Part shown: positions 16,332-25,148 of the stretch, one piece after another
How the letters are laid out: each line of letters begins with the position of its first letter
Numbering within the stretch: position 1 is the first letter of the stretch
Source: SCUD01 sp036824505
Lineage (GTDB): Bacteria > Pseudomonadota > Gammaproteobacteria > Steroidobacterales > Steroidobacteraceae
Direction: 5' to 3'
Assembly: GCA_036824505.1 (NCBI GenBank)
Contig: DAITAA010000014.1
Coordinates: 15,030-79,029 of the forward strand
DNA: 64,000 bases
Position numbers and translations under genes: made by a program
The notes under the pieces: model-generated
What the model saw: the letters and a program-made list of their open reading frames with translations, nothing else
Database searches by the model: none
What the model was told of the DNA's origin: nothing

Positions 16332-17162
16332 TCAACCCGGCGGTCGCAGGCTCCCGCGACAGGGCAGCAGCAGCGGATCCTGCTCGCGATCGAGCCTCTG
16401 CGCGCAGAGCGCGCCACCCCACACGCAGCCCGTATCCAGGCAACGCAATCCGGGCTCGTCGAGATAGCCCAGCGCCGACCAGTGGCCAAAGAGCAGCCGG
16501 TCGGCCTGTGTCTTGCGGGCGGGATGCCGGAACCAGGGCATCGCCCCGCGCGGCGCCTGGCGGGGCGGCTTCTTGATCCCGAGCAGCAGGCGGCCTTCGA
16601 GGTCCACATAGCGCAACCGGGTCAGGCAATTGACCGTGAATCGCAGCCGGTCGAATCCCGCGAGTCCGGGCGACCAGCGGTCGGGCAGATCGCCATACAT
16701 TTCCCCCAGGAATTCCGCGGGCTGCGCGCGCAGTGCGGTCTCGACCTCGCGCGCAGAGGCCTCGGCCTCGGTGAGCGACCACTGCGGCGGGAGTCCGGCG
16801 TGGATCAACGTCCAGCCGATCCCCGCCTCGCGATGCAAGAGCGGCCGCGCCACGAGCCAGTCGAGCAATTCACCGGCATCCGGTGCGTCGAGCACGGCCT
16901 CCAGTTCCGGTTCGCGACGGCGTACCGTCTTCGGGGCCCAGGCCATTGCGAGCAGGTGCAGGTCGTGATTGCCGAGCACGACGACTGCCGATGAGCCGAG
17001 CGAACGCACGCTTTGCAGGACTGCGAGCGACGCCGGGCCGCGATTGACGAGATCACCCGTCAGCCACATGCGGTCGCGCGCCGGATCGAAGCGCAGCCGC
17101 TCCAGCAGGGCCATGAATTCCGCGTGGCAGCCCTGCAGATCCCCGATGGCATAAAGAGCCAT
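16332..17162 (-). CDS. apaH: Bis(5'-nucleosyl)-tetraphosphatase, symmetrical
   Basis: Hydrolyses diadenosine tetraphosphate to two ADP and acts as an RNA-decapping activity in gammaproteobacteria. It has 276 residues (E. coli 280). Calcineurin-like metallophosphatase motifs are in order: IGDLQGCHAEF at the N-terminus, LTGDLVNRGPAS near residue 35 and VVLGNHDLHLLA near residue 60; later metal-binding histidines lie in TLIHAGLPPQW. It is the last gene of the lptD-surA-pdxA-rsmA-usp-apaG-apaH run and starts three bases after the apaG stop. Confidence 0.96.
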   Translation of the reverse strand: MALYAIGDLQGCHAEFMALLERLRFDPARDRMWLTGDLVNRGPASLAVLQSVRSLGSSAVVVLGNHDLHLLAMAWAPKTVRRREPELEAVLDAPDAGELLDWLVARPLLHREAGIGWTLIHAGLPPQWSLTEAEASAREVETALRAQPAEFLGEMYGDLPDRWSPGLAGFDRLRFTVNCLTRLRYVDLEGRLLLGIKKPPRQAPRGAMPWFRHPARKTQADRLLFGHWSALGYLDEPGLRCLDTGCVWGGALCAQRLDREQDPLLLPCRGSLRPPG

Positions 17163-17165
17163 CAG

Positions 17166-17549
17166 CTAGTGGATGGTTCCCGGTATCGCGAGCGTGAATG
17201 GCGGGATCGCCGCGTCGAAGCGCACACCGTCGTCGGCCAGCATCTGGTAGCTGCCCTGCATGGCGCCGACCGGTGTTTCCAGGACCGCGCCGCTCGTGTA
17301 GCGGAATCCCTGGCCCGGCTTCAGGTGCGGCTGTTCGCCCACCACGCCCTCGCCGCGCACTTCCTGCACCTTGCCATTCGCATCGGTGATGACCCAGTGG
17401 CGGGTCAACAGCCGTGCGGGCACCTCGCCGCGGTTGCGGATCGTGATGGTGTATGCGAACACGTAGCGCTGCTCCTCGGGTGCCGACTGGTCCTCGAGAT
17501 AGCGGGCGTCCACGTCCACCGTGATCATGTGCTGAGCTTCTTCGCCCAT
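17166..17549 (-). CDS. apaG: ApaG family protein
   Basis: Small cytoplasmic beta-sandwich protein of 127 residues, the usual size (E. coli 125). Diagnostic stretches are YVFAYTITIRNRGE, LLTRHWVITDANGKVQEVRG and GVVGEQPHLKPGQGF. The biochemical role is unsettled; it is linked genetically to cobalt resistance and Mg2+ efflux. Start choice between residues 1 (MGEEAQH) and 8 (MITVDVD) is open; the first is reported. It is in operon with apaH. Confidence 0.94.
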   Translation of the reverse strand: MGEEAQHMITVDVDARYLEDQSAPEEQRYVFAYTITIRNRGEVPARLLTRHWVITDANGKVQEVRGEGVVGEQPHLKPGQGFRYTSGAVLETPVGAMQGSYQMLADDGVRFDAAIPPFTLAIPGTIH

Positions 17550-17560
17550 GCGGTCCTTTC

Positions 17561-17995
17561 CTAGCGCAGTCGCACCGCCAGCACATCGCAGGGCGCGGCG
17601 TGCAGCACGGTGTCTTCGGTGAAATTCACGAGAATGGATGGCCCGCGGCGCTCGCGGCCGCCCAGCACGATCAAGTCGGCTTTCTGATCCTGGGCAGCGC
17701 GCACGATCTCCGCCTTGATGTTGCCGGCCGCGACTTCGCGTCGGGCCGATTCGATTCCGAGTCGATTCGCCAGCTCTTCGAGGCGCTGCTTGGCGCGCTG
17801 CACCAGCTCCTCCTCGATCTGCACGGCCGGCAGCAGTGTCTCGCCCATCGGTTCGACCGGCACATACTCGACGACATGCAGGATCGACAGCTCGGCATTG
17901 CAGAGGGCCGCGATATCGCGCGCGCGCGCGCCGATCTTCTCGGCCTGCTCGTCGAGCGCCACGACCAGCAATACCTTGCGGTAGATGTTCGTCAC
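17561..17995 (-). CDS. Universal stress protein UspA family
   Basis: A 144-residue single-domain universal stress protein. It starts with YRKVLLVVALDEQAEK, followed by the central ILHVVEYVPVEP. The C-terminal nucleotide-binding-type loop reads LIVLGGRERRGPSILVNFTE, a UspA-type variant rather than the ATP-binding G2xG9xGS/T form. The GTG start at 17995 gives the family N-terminus and lies eight bases after the rsmA stop. Its position between rsmA and apaG is unusual, because those two are adjacent in E. coli. It probably shares the operon transcript. Confidence 0.9.
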   Translation of the reverse strand: MTNIYRKVLLVVALDEQAEKIGARARDIAALCNAELSILHVVEYVPVEPMGETLLPAVQIEEELVQRAKQRLEELANRLGIESARREVAAGNIKAEIVRAAQDQKADLIVLGGRERRGPSILVNFTEDTVLHAAPCDVLAVRLR

Positions 17996-18002
17996 GGGGC
18001 CA

Positions 18003-18794
18003 TTATAGGCTGTCGGGGGCCGATGCCGGCTGCGCGGCCAGTTTGGCGAATTCCGCGGGCGACAGGGTCTCGGGACGCCGCCCGGGCTCGATGCCGGCGG
18101 CCTCGAACTCGGCGGGGCCGGCGAGGCCCCGCAGGGAATTGCGCAGTGTCTTGCGGCGCATCGAGAATGCAGCCCCGACGACTCGCGCAAAGCGCGCGCG
18201 ATCCGGCAGCGGAAATGGCGCATCCACATAGGGTGTCAACCGGACCACGGCGGAATCCACGCCGGGCGGCGGATTGAAGGCGCCGCGCCCGACCCGGAAC
18301 AGCGCTTCGACGCGGCAGACGGCGGCCAGCATGACGGTCAGCCGGCCATATTCCTTGCCGCCCGGCTTCGCGGCCATGCGCTCGACGACTTCCTTCTGCA
18401 GCATGAAGTGCATGTCGCTGATCACGGCGCGCGATTCCAGCAGATGGAACAAGAGCGGCGTCGAGATGTTGTAGGGCAGGTTGCCGCAGACGCGCATCAG
18501 CGGGCCGCCAGCATGCAAGGCGATCATGTCGACTTCGAGCACGTCGGCCTCGTGCACGATCAGTTCGCCGGCGCCCGCGCAGTGCTGCCGCAGCACCGGG
18601 ATCACGTCGCGGTCGATCTCGATGACCTCGAGCCGGCCGCAGCGCTCGAGCAACGGCCGTGTCAGGGCCCCGCGCCCGGGCCCAATCTCGACAATGCGAT
18701 CCCCGGGTTGCGGGTCTATCGCTGCGACGATGCGCGCAATGACGCCCGGGTCGTGCAGGAAATGCTGCCCGAAGCGCTTGCGGGCGCGGATCAT
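18003..18794 (-). CDS. rsmA: 16S rRNA dimethyladenosine transferase
   Basis: Dimethylates A1518 and A1519 of 16S rRNA in late 30S assembly. It is 263 residues (E. coli KsgA is 273). RKRFGQHFLHDP at the N-terminus, SAM motif IVEIGPGRGALT near residue 36 and the catalytic CGNLPYNISTPL near residue 105 are all present. It starts with a four-base overlap on pdxA, the classic pdxA-ksgA arrangement. Confidence 0.97.
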   Translation of the reverse strand: MIRARKRFGQHFLHDPGVIARIVAAIDPQPGDRIVEIGPGRGALTRPLLERCGRLEVIEIDRDVIPVLRQHCAGAGELIVHEADVLEVDMIALHAGGPLMRVCGNLPYNISTPLLFHLLESRAVISDMHFMLQKEVVERMAAKPGGKEYGRLTVMLAAVCRVEALFRVGRGAFNPPPGVDSAVVRLTPYVDAPFPLPDRARFARVVGAAFSMRRKTLRNSLRGLAGPAEFEAAGIEPGRRPETLSPAEFAKLAAQPASAPDSL

Positions 18795-19816
18795 CCCAGC
18801 TTCTGTGCGAGATCGATCGCTGCGAACAGGCTACCGGGGTCAGCGCGCCCGGTTCCCGCCAGGTCAAGCGCCGTGCCGTGGTCCACCGATGTGCGCAGAA
18901 ATGGCAGGCCCAGTGTGACATTGACCGCGTGGCCGAAGCCTGCGTGCTTGATGACGGGCAGTCCCTGATCGTGATACATGGCGAGCACGGCGTCAGTTTC
19001 CGCGAGCGCAGCGGTGGTGAATGCCGTATCCGCGGGCACGGGTCCCCGTACCTCCAGACCGCGCTTGCGCGCCGCGGCAACGGCCGGCCCGATGACCTCG
19101 ATTTCCTCGCGACCCAGATGGCCACCCTCGCCGGCATGCGGATTCAGGCCGCACACGACGATACGCGGCACAGGCAGCCGGAATGTCGTCCTGAGCCCGT
19201 GATCGAGCACATCGATCGTGGCATCGAGCAGATCGCGCCGGATGTGCCGGGCCACGTCGGCGAGCGGCAGGTGCGTGGTCGCCAGTGCAACGCGCAGCGT
19301 CCCCGCAACCAGCAACATCACCGGCAGCGGCGCACCGCTCCTGGCCGCGAGATATTCGGTGTGGCCGGTGAATGCCAGGCCCGAATCGTTGATCAGGGAC
19401 TTTTGCACCGGCGCCGTGACCATCGCCGAGAACCGTCCGGCAATGCAGCCGTCGGTCGCAACGTCGAGCATCTTGAGCACGTAGCCTGCGTTCGCGACAT
19501 CCAGCCTGCCTGCTTCAACCCCCGTGGCGAGCGCGACCGGCAGCACCGGCAGGCTGCCGGCGCGATGTGCCAGGGGTGCCGGCCCCGGTTGCCATTCCGC
19601 GGGTTCGAGTTCGAGCCCGAGCAGGCGCGCGCGCGCGGCGAAAAGTCCCGGGTCACCGGCAAACACGAGTTCGCACGGCCAGTCGAGCAACGCCGCGGCG
19701 AGTGCCAGATCCGGGCCGATGCCCGCCGGTTCGCCGGTCGTCAGGATCAGGCGCGAATGCCGTTTCAGGGGTTGCGGATCTCGACGTAGGCCTCGTCCCG
19801 GAGTCGTCGCAGCCAC
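18791..19816 (-). CDS. pdxA: 4-hydroxythreonine-4-phosphate dehydrogenase
   Basis: NAD-dependent dehydrogenase of pyridoxal phosphate synthesis, acting with PdxJ. Motifs TTGEPAGIGPDLAL, FTGHTEYLAA, GLNPHAGEGGHLGREE and DAVLAMYHDQGLPVIKHAGF hold the metal-binding histidines and Asp. The reported GTG at 19816 has GAGGAG eight bases upstream, but it overlaps surA by 52 bases and adds about 17 atypical residues. A CTG overlapping the surA stop (CTGA at about 19765-19768) would give the canonical length, so the true start is uncertain. Confidence 0.93.
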   Translation of the reverse strand: MAATTPGRGLRRDPQPLKRHSRLILTTGEPAGIGPDLALAAALLDWPCELVFAGDPGLFAARARLLGLELEPAEWQPGPAPLAHRAGSLPVLPVALATGVEAGRLDVANAGYVLKMLDVATDGCIAGRFSAMVTAPVQKSLINDSGLAFTGHTEYLAARSGAPLPVMLLVAGTLRVALATTHLPLADVARHIRRDLLDATIDVLDHGLRTTFRLPVPRIVVCGLNPHAGEGGHLGREEIEVIGPAVAAARKRGLEVRGPVPADTAFTTAALAETDAVLAMYHDQGLPVIKHAGFGHAVNVTLGLPFLRTSVDHGTALDLAGTGRADPGSLFAAIDLAQKLG

Positions 19817-21072
19817 AGCTCGGTCTCCTCGTCGACCTTGCCCTCGCGAAGAGCAGTGAGGACCCGCTGCCGCCGCACTTCGTCGCTCTGGTCGAATGTG
19901 CGCTTGCCCAGCAACTGGATGATGTGCCAGCCGAATTGGGTCCGGAACGGCTCGCTGATCTGATCCGGTTCGAGTGTCGCGAGCGCGTTCTCGAACTCGG
20001 GGTCAAAAGTACCCGGTGAACTCCAGCCCAGATCGCCGCCGCGGCTTGCCGAACCGGGGTCTTCCGACGTCACGCTCGCGAGCGCCCCGAAGTCCTCGCC
20101 CGCCAGAATACGATCGCGCAGGGCGGTAAGCCGCTGACGAGTGGTTGCATCGTCCTGGACCTCATTGGGGCGCAGCAGGATGTGCCGGGCGTGAATCTGC
20201 TCGACCAGCATCGGCCCGCTGCTGGTGCCTCGGGTATCATCGAGGCGCACGATGTGAAAGCCGGTCGGCGTGCGAACCGGTCTTGCGACCTCGCCCGGCT
20301 TCATGCCGGCGACAAGTTCGGCGATGAATTGCGGAAGCTGATTCAGGCGCCGCCAGCCGAGTTTGCCGCGCTCGAGAGCCGATTGCGCCTGCGAATAGGT
20401 CAGCGCGAGCTGACCGAAATTTTCTCCGGAACTCGCGCGGTCATGAATCTGCACGGCGAGTTTCTCGACGGCCGCCACCTGCTCGCCGGTTGCAGACTCC
20501 GGCAGTGACAACAGGATGTGGGAGACGTCGAATTCGGCATTCTCGTCGGGTTGCTGTGACTGACGCTGCAAGGCCTGATCGAGTTCACGTGGCGACACGT
20601 AGATGTGCGGGAAGACGTCGCGCTGGCGCAGCAGTGACAGGGAAATCTCGCGGCGCATGTCGTCGCGATAACCCGCATAGTCGATGCCCTGGGCCGCGAG
20701 TGCTGCCGGCATCTGCTCGAATGGCAGGCCATTGCGCTTTGCGACGTCGCGCAGCGCCTCATTCAGCATCTCGTCCGACACCTGCACACCGAGGCGCTTG
20801 GCGCGCTGATACTGGATTTCCTGCAGCACCAGCCGCTCGAGCACCTGCTGGTGTACCACATCGGCCGGCGGCAACTGGGCCTTCTGCTCGCGCAGGCGAT
20901 CCATGATCGCGTTGATCTGGGCATCGAGCTGGCTCTGCAGCACCACGCCGTCGTTGACGATCGCGACGACGCGATCCAGCACCACTCCGCTCGTGGACAG
21001 TTCGCGCGTCTGTGCGAAAGCGGCCCCCGACAGCGTCAGGGCGGCAAGCAGGCTGATGAAAACTCGGATCAT
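19765..21072 (-). CDS. surA: Periplasmic chaperone / peptidyl-prolyl isomerase SurA
   Basis: Main periplasmic chaperone for outer-membrane beta-barrels such as the neighbouring LptD. It has 435 residues (E. coli 428). The signal peptide is IRVFISLLAALTLSGAAFAQ. The SurA N-terminal domain (LDRVVAIVNDGVVLQSQLDA) is followed by two parvulin domains starting near FDVSHILLSLPE and IHARHILLRPNE. The ATG at 21072 is chosen because it begins the signal peptide; the frame stays open to 21123, inside lptD. It lies 13 bases after the lptD stop. Confidence 0.96.
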   Translation of the reverse strand: MIRVFISLLAALTLSGAAFAQTRELSTSGVVLDRVVAIVNDGVVLQSQLDAQINAIMDRLREQKAQLPPADVVHQQVLERLVLQEIQYQRAKRLGVQVSDEMLNEALRDVAKRNGLPFEQMPAALAAQGIDYAGYRDDMRREISLSLLRQRDVFPHIYVSPRELDQALQRQSQQPDENAEFDVSHILLSLPESATGEQVAAVEKLAVQIHDRASSGENFGQLALTYSQAQSALERGKLGWRRLNQLPQFIAELVAGMKPGEVARPVRTPTGFHIVRLDDTRGTSSGPMLVEQIHARHILLRPNEVQDDATTRQRLTALRDRILAGEDFGALASVTSEDPGSASRGGDLGWSSPGTFDPEFENALATLEPDQISEPFRTQFGWHIIQLLGKRTFDQSDEVRRQRVLTALREGKVDEETELWLRRLRDEAYVEIRNP

Positions 21073-21085
21073 GAAAGCGCCCGGG

Positions 21086-23302
21086 TCAACGTTGGGTCTC
21101 GGCAGGGTCGGGGGAGTATCCACGAATGGCCCGCCGCAGGAAAGTGTCGTCGCTGGTTCCGACAGACGAAAGGCCCTTGAGTTCCAGCTGCAGCATCACC
21201 GAGGTGTCGCTTTCACCGGTGCGGTTGGACACGTATTGGCGCCCGATCAGGCGGATCCGCCAGCAGCAGCTGCCGTATTCGAAGCCCGCAAAGCGGTCGA
21301 TCGAGGTGTTATCGCGCAGTGAATAGACCTGGCGCAGAAAGACCTGCCATTGGGGCGACAGCCGCCAGCCGGCCGAAGCGTCCCATTGTTCGAGCAGGCC
21401 CGCGCGGTAGCGATAGCCGACATTGATGACTCCATCGCGCAGCGGCCGGTACTGGATGCTGGCCTGGCTCAGGATCGTACTGGACGCATCACCGTCCCAT
21501 TCCATCGCCAGCCTCGCGCTCCAGTTGCGGTAGGCGCTCACCTCGATCTCGCCGACCATGTTCGAGGCGTCGCGCGTTTCCGCAGTTTCGCCGGGCAGCA
21601 CGACACGCGGCCGGTCGAAGTAGTAACGCTGCCCGATGGTCGCCGACAGGAACTGCTGTCCGTTGTCGGCCCGCAGCAGCCGCGTGGTCAGTCCGACGGC
21701 AAGTTCGTTGGCGTCGCCAAGCCGGTCCGCGCCGACATAGCGATTCGTGCGGAACAGCTGCACGATGTTGAGGTTGGGCAGCGCCGTGTCGAACAGAGGC
21801 AGGTCCGACTGATCGCGGTACGGTATCCATGTATAGCGCACGCGTGGCTCGAGCGTCTGCAGCAGATGGCGGCGGACGCTTGCCAGACGCTCGAACGCGA
21901 CGCCGGCATCCAGAGACAGGATCGGTGCCAGCCGTTCGGGCGCGTCGTCAGCACCAGCTGCCAGATCGGACAGCTTGTAGGATGTCAGCCGGTAGGCGGC
22001 ACTTGGTTCGAGGTAATAGCCCGGCCCGCGCAGCGGCCATGCGAGACGCGGCATCAGGTCCACGCGCAGGCCGGTCGTGCCTGTATCGCGGTCGAACCAG
22101 GCGGCTTCGGCATCGACACTCGAGGTCAGACCGCCGCCGAGCAGCGGCCATGCGCCGGTGAAGGCGAGTTGTGGCAGCCGCGAATAGGGCCGTGAAGCCG
22201 GGTCGACCGACACGTCAATGGTCTGGTAGTCCTGGACGCGGCCATCGAAGCGCCAACCGTGCCCGAGCCAGGCGAGATTCGCGTGGCGTTCCAGGAATGT
22301 CACGCTGGTGCCGTCGGGCCCGAGTCCGAAGTCCTCGAAATACCGGCTGTCGCTCGCCTGCTCGAAGCTTGCGGAAAGTCGCAATCGGTCGCTGAAGTCG
22401 GTCTGGTGCCACAATGAGGCCAGGCCGCGGTCACGGCCTGCCAGGTTGTCGCTCGGCAGGATCCGGCCACCGAGCCTGCTGAAGCTGCGCGCCGTCAGGT
22501 AGCGGAATTGCCCCTCAAGACCCGTTCCGCGACGTGCCAGCAGCTGTGGCGCCAGCGTGAGGTCATAGTTGGGCGCGAGGTTGAAGTAATAGGGCGCGCC
22601 GAACTCGAAGCCGCTCTTGTTCGAAGTGCCGAATGAGGGGAACAGGAATCCTGATTTGCGCGCGGCACCGACCGGAAATGAAATCGACGGCGCGTAGAGG
22701 ATCGGCACTCCCTTCAGTTCGACCCGCACATTGCGGCCCTTGCCCTGCTGGCGCCGCTGGTCGATTTCAATCGAAGAGGCGCGCAGGAACCAGTCGTTGT
22801 TTCCCGCCGGACAGGTCGTGAAGCTGACATCGTTCAGTTTCAACGCGCCGGCTGGCGTCACAGCGAGCAACGCGGCAGAGCCGCGCGCCGGCCGCGCGGG
22901 CAACTCGAAATCCGTGCCCGTGAACTCCCCGCCGCCGTCCACGCCCCAGTTGCCGCCGCTGCCTTTCAGGCGCAGGTCCGGGGACCGGAATTCGACGTCG
23001 CCTTCGACCGCGAACCGGCGATTCGCGGAATCATAGGTTGCGGACCGGGCGCTCAGCCGGCGATCGCCCTGGCGGACGACGACGCCGTCACTGAGCCGGG
23101 CATCGCCTTGACGCGTGACTTCGGCACTGCCGCTCGTCACTTCAATCGGAGATTCCTTCGGGTCGGTGATGGCGGCCACGTCGCGACCTGCAGCCTGCGG
23201 CGGCGCCGGTTCGGTCGTGACCGGCCATGCGCAGACCTGGGCCGCAGCCTGCGGCAGGACTGCAGCGGCTGCGAGCAGTGCAATGAGGAAACGAAAATAC
23301 AC
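21086..23302 (-). CDS. lptD: LPS-assembly protein LptD
   Basis: Outer-membrane beta-barrel that inserts lipopolysaccharide into the outer leaflet together with LptE. It is 738 residues from GTG 23302. A signal peptide (RFLIALLAAAAVLPQAAAQ) is followed by the OstA/LptA-like jellyroll (about 45-170) and the barrel. The four cysteines that form the family's non-consecutive disulfides are present: Cys24, Cys164 and the consecutive pair Cys679-Cys680 (YGSCCWRIRL). The start is uncertain: an upstream TTG would give a longer, basic n-region (TLYSRRSPTR). First gene of the surA-pdxA-rsmA operon and divergent from amgK. Confidence 0.94.
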   Translation of the reverse strand: MYFRFLIALLAAAAVLPQAAAQVCAWPVTTEPAPPQAAGRDVAAITDPKESPIEVTSGSAEVTRQGDARLSDGVVVRQGDRRLSARSATYDSANRRFAVEGDVEFRSPDLRLKGSGGNWGVDGGGEFTGTDFELPARPARGSAALLAVTPAGALKLNDVSFTTCPAGNNDWFLRASSIEIDQRRQQGKGRNVRVELKGVPILYAPSISFPVGAARKSGFLFPSFGTSNKSGFEFGAPYYFNLAPNYDLTLAPQLLARRGTGLEGQFRYLTARSFSRLGGRILPSDNLAGRDRGLASLWHQTDFSDRLRLSASFEQASDSRYFEDFGLGPDGTSVTFLERHANLAWLGHGWRFDGRVQDYQTIDVSVDPASRPYSRLPQLAFTGAWPLLGGGLTSSVDAEAAWFDRDTGTTGLRVDLMPRLAWPLRGPGYYLEPSAAYRLTSYKLSDLAAGADDAPERLAPILSLDAGVAFERLASVRRHLLQTLEPRVRYTWIPYRDQSDLPLFDTALPNLNIVQLFRTNRYVGADRLGDANELAVGLTTRLLRADNGQQFLSATIGQRYYFDRPRVVLPGETAETRDASNMVGEIEVSAYRNWSARLAMEWDGDASSTILSQASIQYRPLRDGVINVGYRYRAGLLEQWDASAGWRLSPQWQVFLRQVYSLRDNTSIDRFAGFEYGSCCWRIRLIGRQYVSNRTGESDTSVMLQLELKGLSSVGTSDDTFLRRAIRGYSPDPAETQR

Positions 23303-23344
23303 GCGGGTCGGGGATCGCCGTGAATACAGTGTGACTGCCAAGTC

Positions 23345-23350
23345 TATAAT
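23345..23350 (+). promoter_or_regulatory. -10 element of the amgK-murU promoter
   Basis: A perfect TATAAT lies 26 bases before the amgK ATG in the 74-base gap between lptD and amgK. The best -35 match at allowed spacing is weak (AATACA at 23323-23328, spacer 16). A promoter reading into amgK is inferred from the perfect -10 and its position. Confidence 0.5.
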
Positions 23351-23376
23351 GCGGGCCCCCCGGCCGTCGCCTGCGC

Positions 23377-24417
23377 ATGACCACCATCCCGAGCGCCGAT
23401 CAACGACTTCAGTGCCTCGAGCGCTGGCTCGCAAGCCTGCCTGGCCCGCAGGTAGCGCGCGTGGCGCCGGCGTCGGTCGATGCGAGTTTCCGCCGCTATT
23501 TCCGTGTCCACCGCGATGGTGGCACCCAGATCGCGATGGACGCACCGCCGGAACGCGAGAGCCTCGATTCCTACCTGCGAGTTGCACGACTCCTGGACGC
23601 GACCGGCGTCCATGTTCCGCAGGTCCTGGCCGTCGATGCGAAGCAGGGCTTCATCCTGATGAGCGATCTCGGCAGCCTGCAATACCTCGAGGCACTCGTG
23701 AAGGGCGCCGACCCGGAGCCGCTCTATGCGGATGCCATTGATGCGCTGCTCCGCCTGCAGGCGAGGGGGTCGGGCGAGGCCCGCGAACTCCGCGCTTACG
23801 ATCGCGGGTTGTTGCGGCAGGAGATGGAGCTGTTCCCGGAATGGTTCATCGGCCGCCACCTCGGTCTCGCGCCCGGCGTTGATGACCAACGCGCAATCGA
23901 CGGCGCATTCGAGTGGTTGTGCGACGCGGCGCTCGCGCAGCCTGTCGTTCTGGTGCATCGCGACTACCATTCACGCAATCTCATGGTCTGCCCGGGCCGC
24001 AATCCTGGCATCCTCGATTTCCAGGACGCGGTGCTCGGCCCGGTCAGCTATGACCTCGTGTCACTCCTGAAGGACTGCTACATCGTCTGGCCGCGTGCGC
24101 GACTGCTGGGCTGGATTGATCGCTACCGGCTGGGCGCGGCGCGGCTCGGCATCGATGCGGGCAGGGACCGCGAAGAATTCCTGCGCTGGTTCGACCGGAT
24201 GGGATTGCAGCGCCACATCAAGGTGCTCGGCATTTTTTCGCGTCTCTGCTATCGCGACGGCAAACCGGGCTTCCTGGCCGACCTGCCGCGCGTGCTCGAC
24301 TATGCGCTGGCCGTGACCGGCTCCGAGCCGGCGCTGGCGCCATTCGATGATTTTCTGCGCGCGCAGGTGGTGCCCGCTTTCGCGACCGCGGCACGGCGCC
24401 AGGGCGTGTTGCCTTGA
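23377..24417 (+). CDS. amgK: N-acetylmuramate / N-acetylglucosamine kinase
   Basis: Aminoglycoside-phosphotransferase-fold kinase of 346 residues that phosphorylates MurNAc at the anomeric position, the first step of the peptidoglycan recycling route that bypasses de novo UDP-MurNAc synthesis. The catalytic loop is HRDYHSRNLMV near residue 195, and the metal-binding GILDFQDAVLGPVSYDLVSL follows. The N-lobe shows SFRRYFRVH and QIAMDAPPE. It lies beside lptD as in Pseudomonas and overlaps murU by four bases, which supports AmgK rather than a generic phosphotransferase. Confidence 0.9.
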   Translation: MTTIPSADQRLQCLERWLASLPGPQVARVAPASVDASFRRYFRVHRDGGTQIAMDAPPERESLDSYLRVARLLDATGVHVPQVLAVDAKQGFILMSDLGSLQYLEALVKGADPEPLYADAIDALLRLQARGSGEARELRAYDRGLLRQEMELFPEWFIGRHLGLAPGVDDQRAIDGAFEWLCDAALAQPVVLVHRDYHSRNLMVCPGRNPGILDFQDAVLGPVSYDLVSLLKDCYIVWPRARLLGWIDRYRLGAARLGIDAGRDREEFLRWFDRMGLQRHIKVLGIFSRLCYRDGKPGFLADLPRVLDYALAVTGSEPALAPFDDFLRAQVVPAFATAARRQGVLP

Positions 24418-25115
24418 GAGCGATGATTCTGGCTGCCGGCCGCGGCGAACGCATGCGGCCGCTCAGCGATCAAACGCCGAAACCCCTGCTCGAGGTTGGC
24501 GGATTTCGGCTCATCGAATATCACCTCGCGGCGCTCGTGAAAGCCGGCATCCGGGAAGTCGTGGTCAATTTGTCGTGGCTCGGCGACCAGATCCGCGGGG
24601 CGCTTGGCGATGGGGCCCGCCATGGACTCGCGATCACCTACAGTCCCGAGGGTGCATCTGCGCTCGGCACCGGTGGCGGAATTCATCGGGCATTGCCATT
24701 GCTCGGCGCGGATCCATTCCTGCTCGTGAATGGCGATGTCTGGATCGACCTGCCGTTCGGGGAGTTGCGGCGCCCCGCCGCTTCGCTGGCTCACCTGGTG
24801 CTGGTCCCGAACCCGGAGCACCACCCGCGCGGCGATTTCGGGCTCGGCGCGGATGGACTGGTTCAGGCCGCGCCGACCCCATTGACCTATTCGGGTCTCG
24901 CGATCCTGGACCCTGCGCTGTTCGACGGTTGCGAGGCGGGCACATTTCCGCTCAAGCCGCTGCTCGATCGCGCGCTCGCGGCTCGCCGTCTGAGCGGGCA
25001 ACTGCATGAAGGGACCTGGAGCGACGTCGGCACACCCGAGCGGCTTGCCGCCCTCGATGCCGCGCTGCGCCTTGGGCAGGCGCGCCATCCGGTGCTTGAG
25101 TCTCCGGTCGGCTAA
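24414..25115 (+). CDS. murU: N-acetylmuramate alpha-1-phosphate uridylyltransferase
   Basis: Nucleotidyltransferase (233 residues) that turns MurNAc-1-phosphate into UDP-MurNAc, acting after AmgK. The N-terminal signature AMILAAGRGERMRPLSD with TPKPLLEVGG binds the nucleotide, then EGASALGTGGGIHRALPLL and the metal site VNGDVW. The likely start is TTG at 24414, which overlaps the amgK stop (TTGA) and gives the family N-terminus (L/M-RAMILAAG); an ATG at 24423 would cut it short by three residues. Confidence 0.92.
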   Translation: MRAMILAAGRGERMRPLSDQTPKPLLEVGGFRLIEYHLAALVKAGIREVVVNLSWLGDQIRGALGDGARHGLAITYSPEGASALGTGGGIHRALPLLGADPFLLVNGDVWIDLPFGELRRPAASLAHLVLVPNPEHHPRGDFGLGADGLVQAAPTPLTYSGLAILDPALFDGCEAGTFPLKPLLDRALAARRLSGQLHEGTWSDVGTPERLAALDAALRLGQARHPVLESPVG

Positions 25116-25148
25116 AATGGCAGGCAGGCCGTTGCCGGATCATCATAA

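Noticed and set aside
21000..23300. Plus-strand long open frames antisense to lptD and surA
   Set aside because: They are high-GC shadow frames with low-complexity Arg/Ala composition and no domain features.
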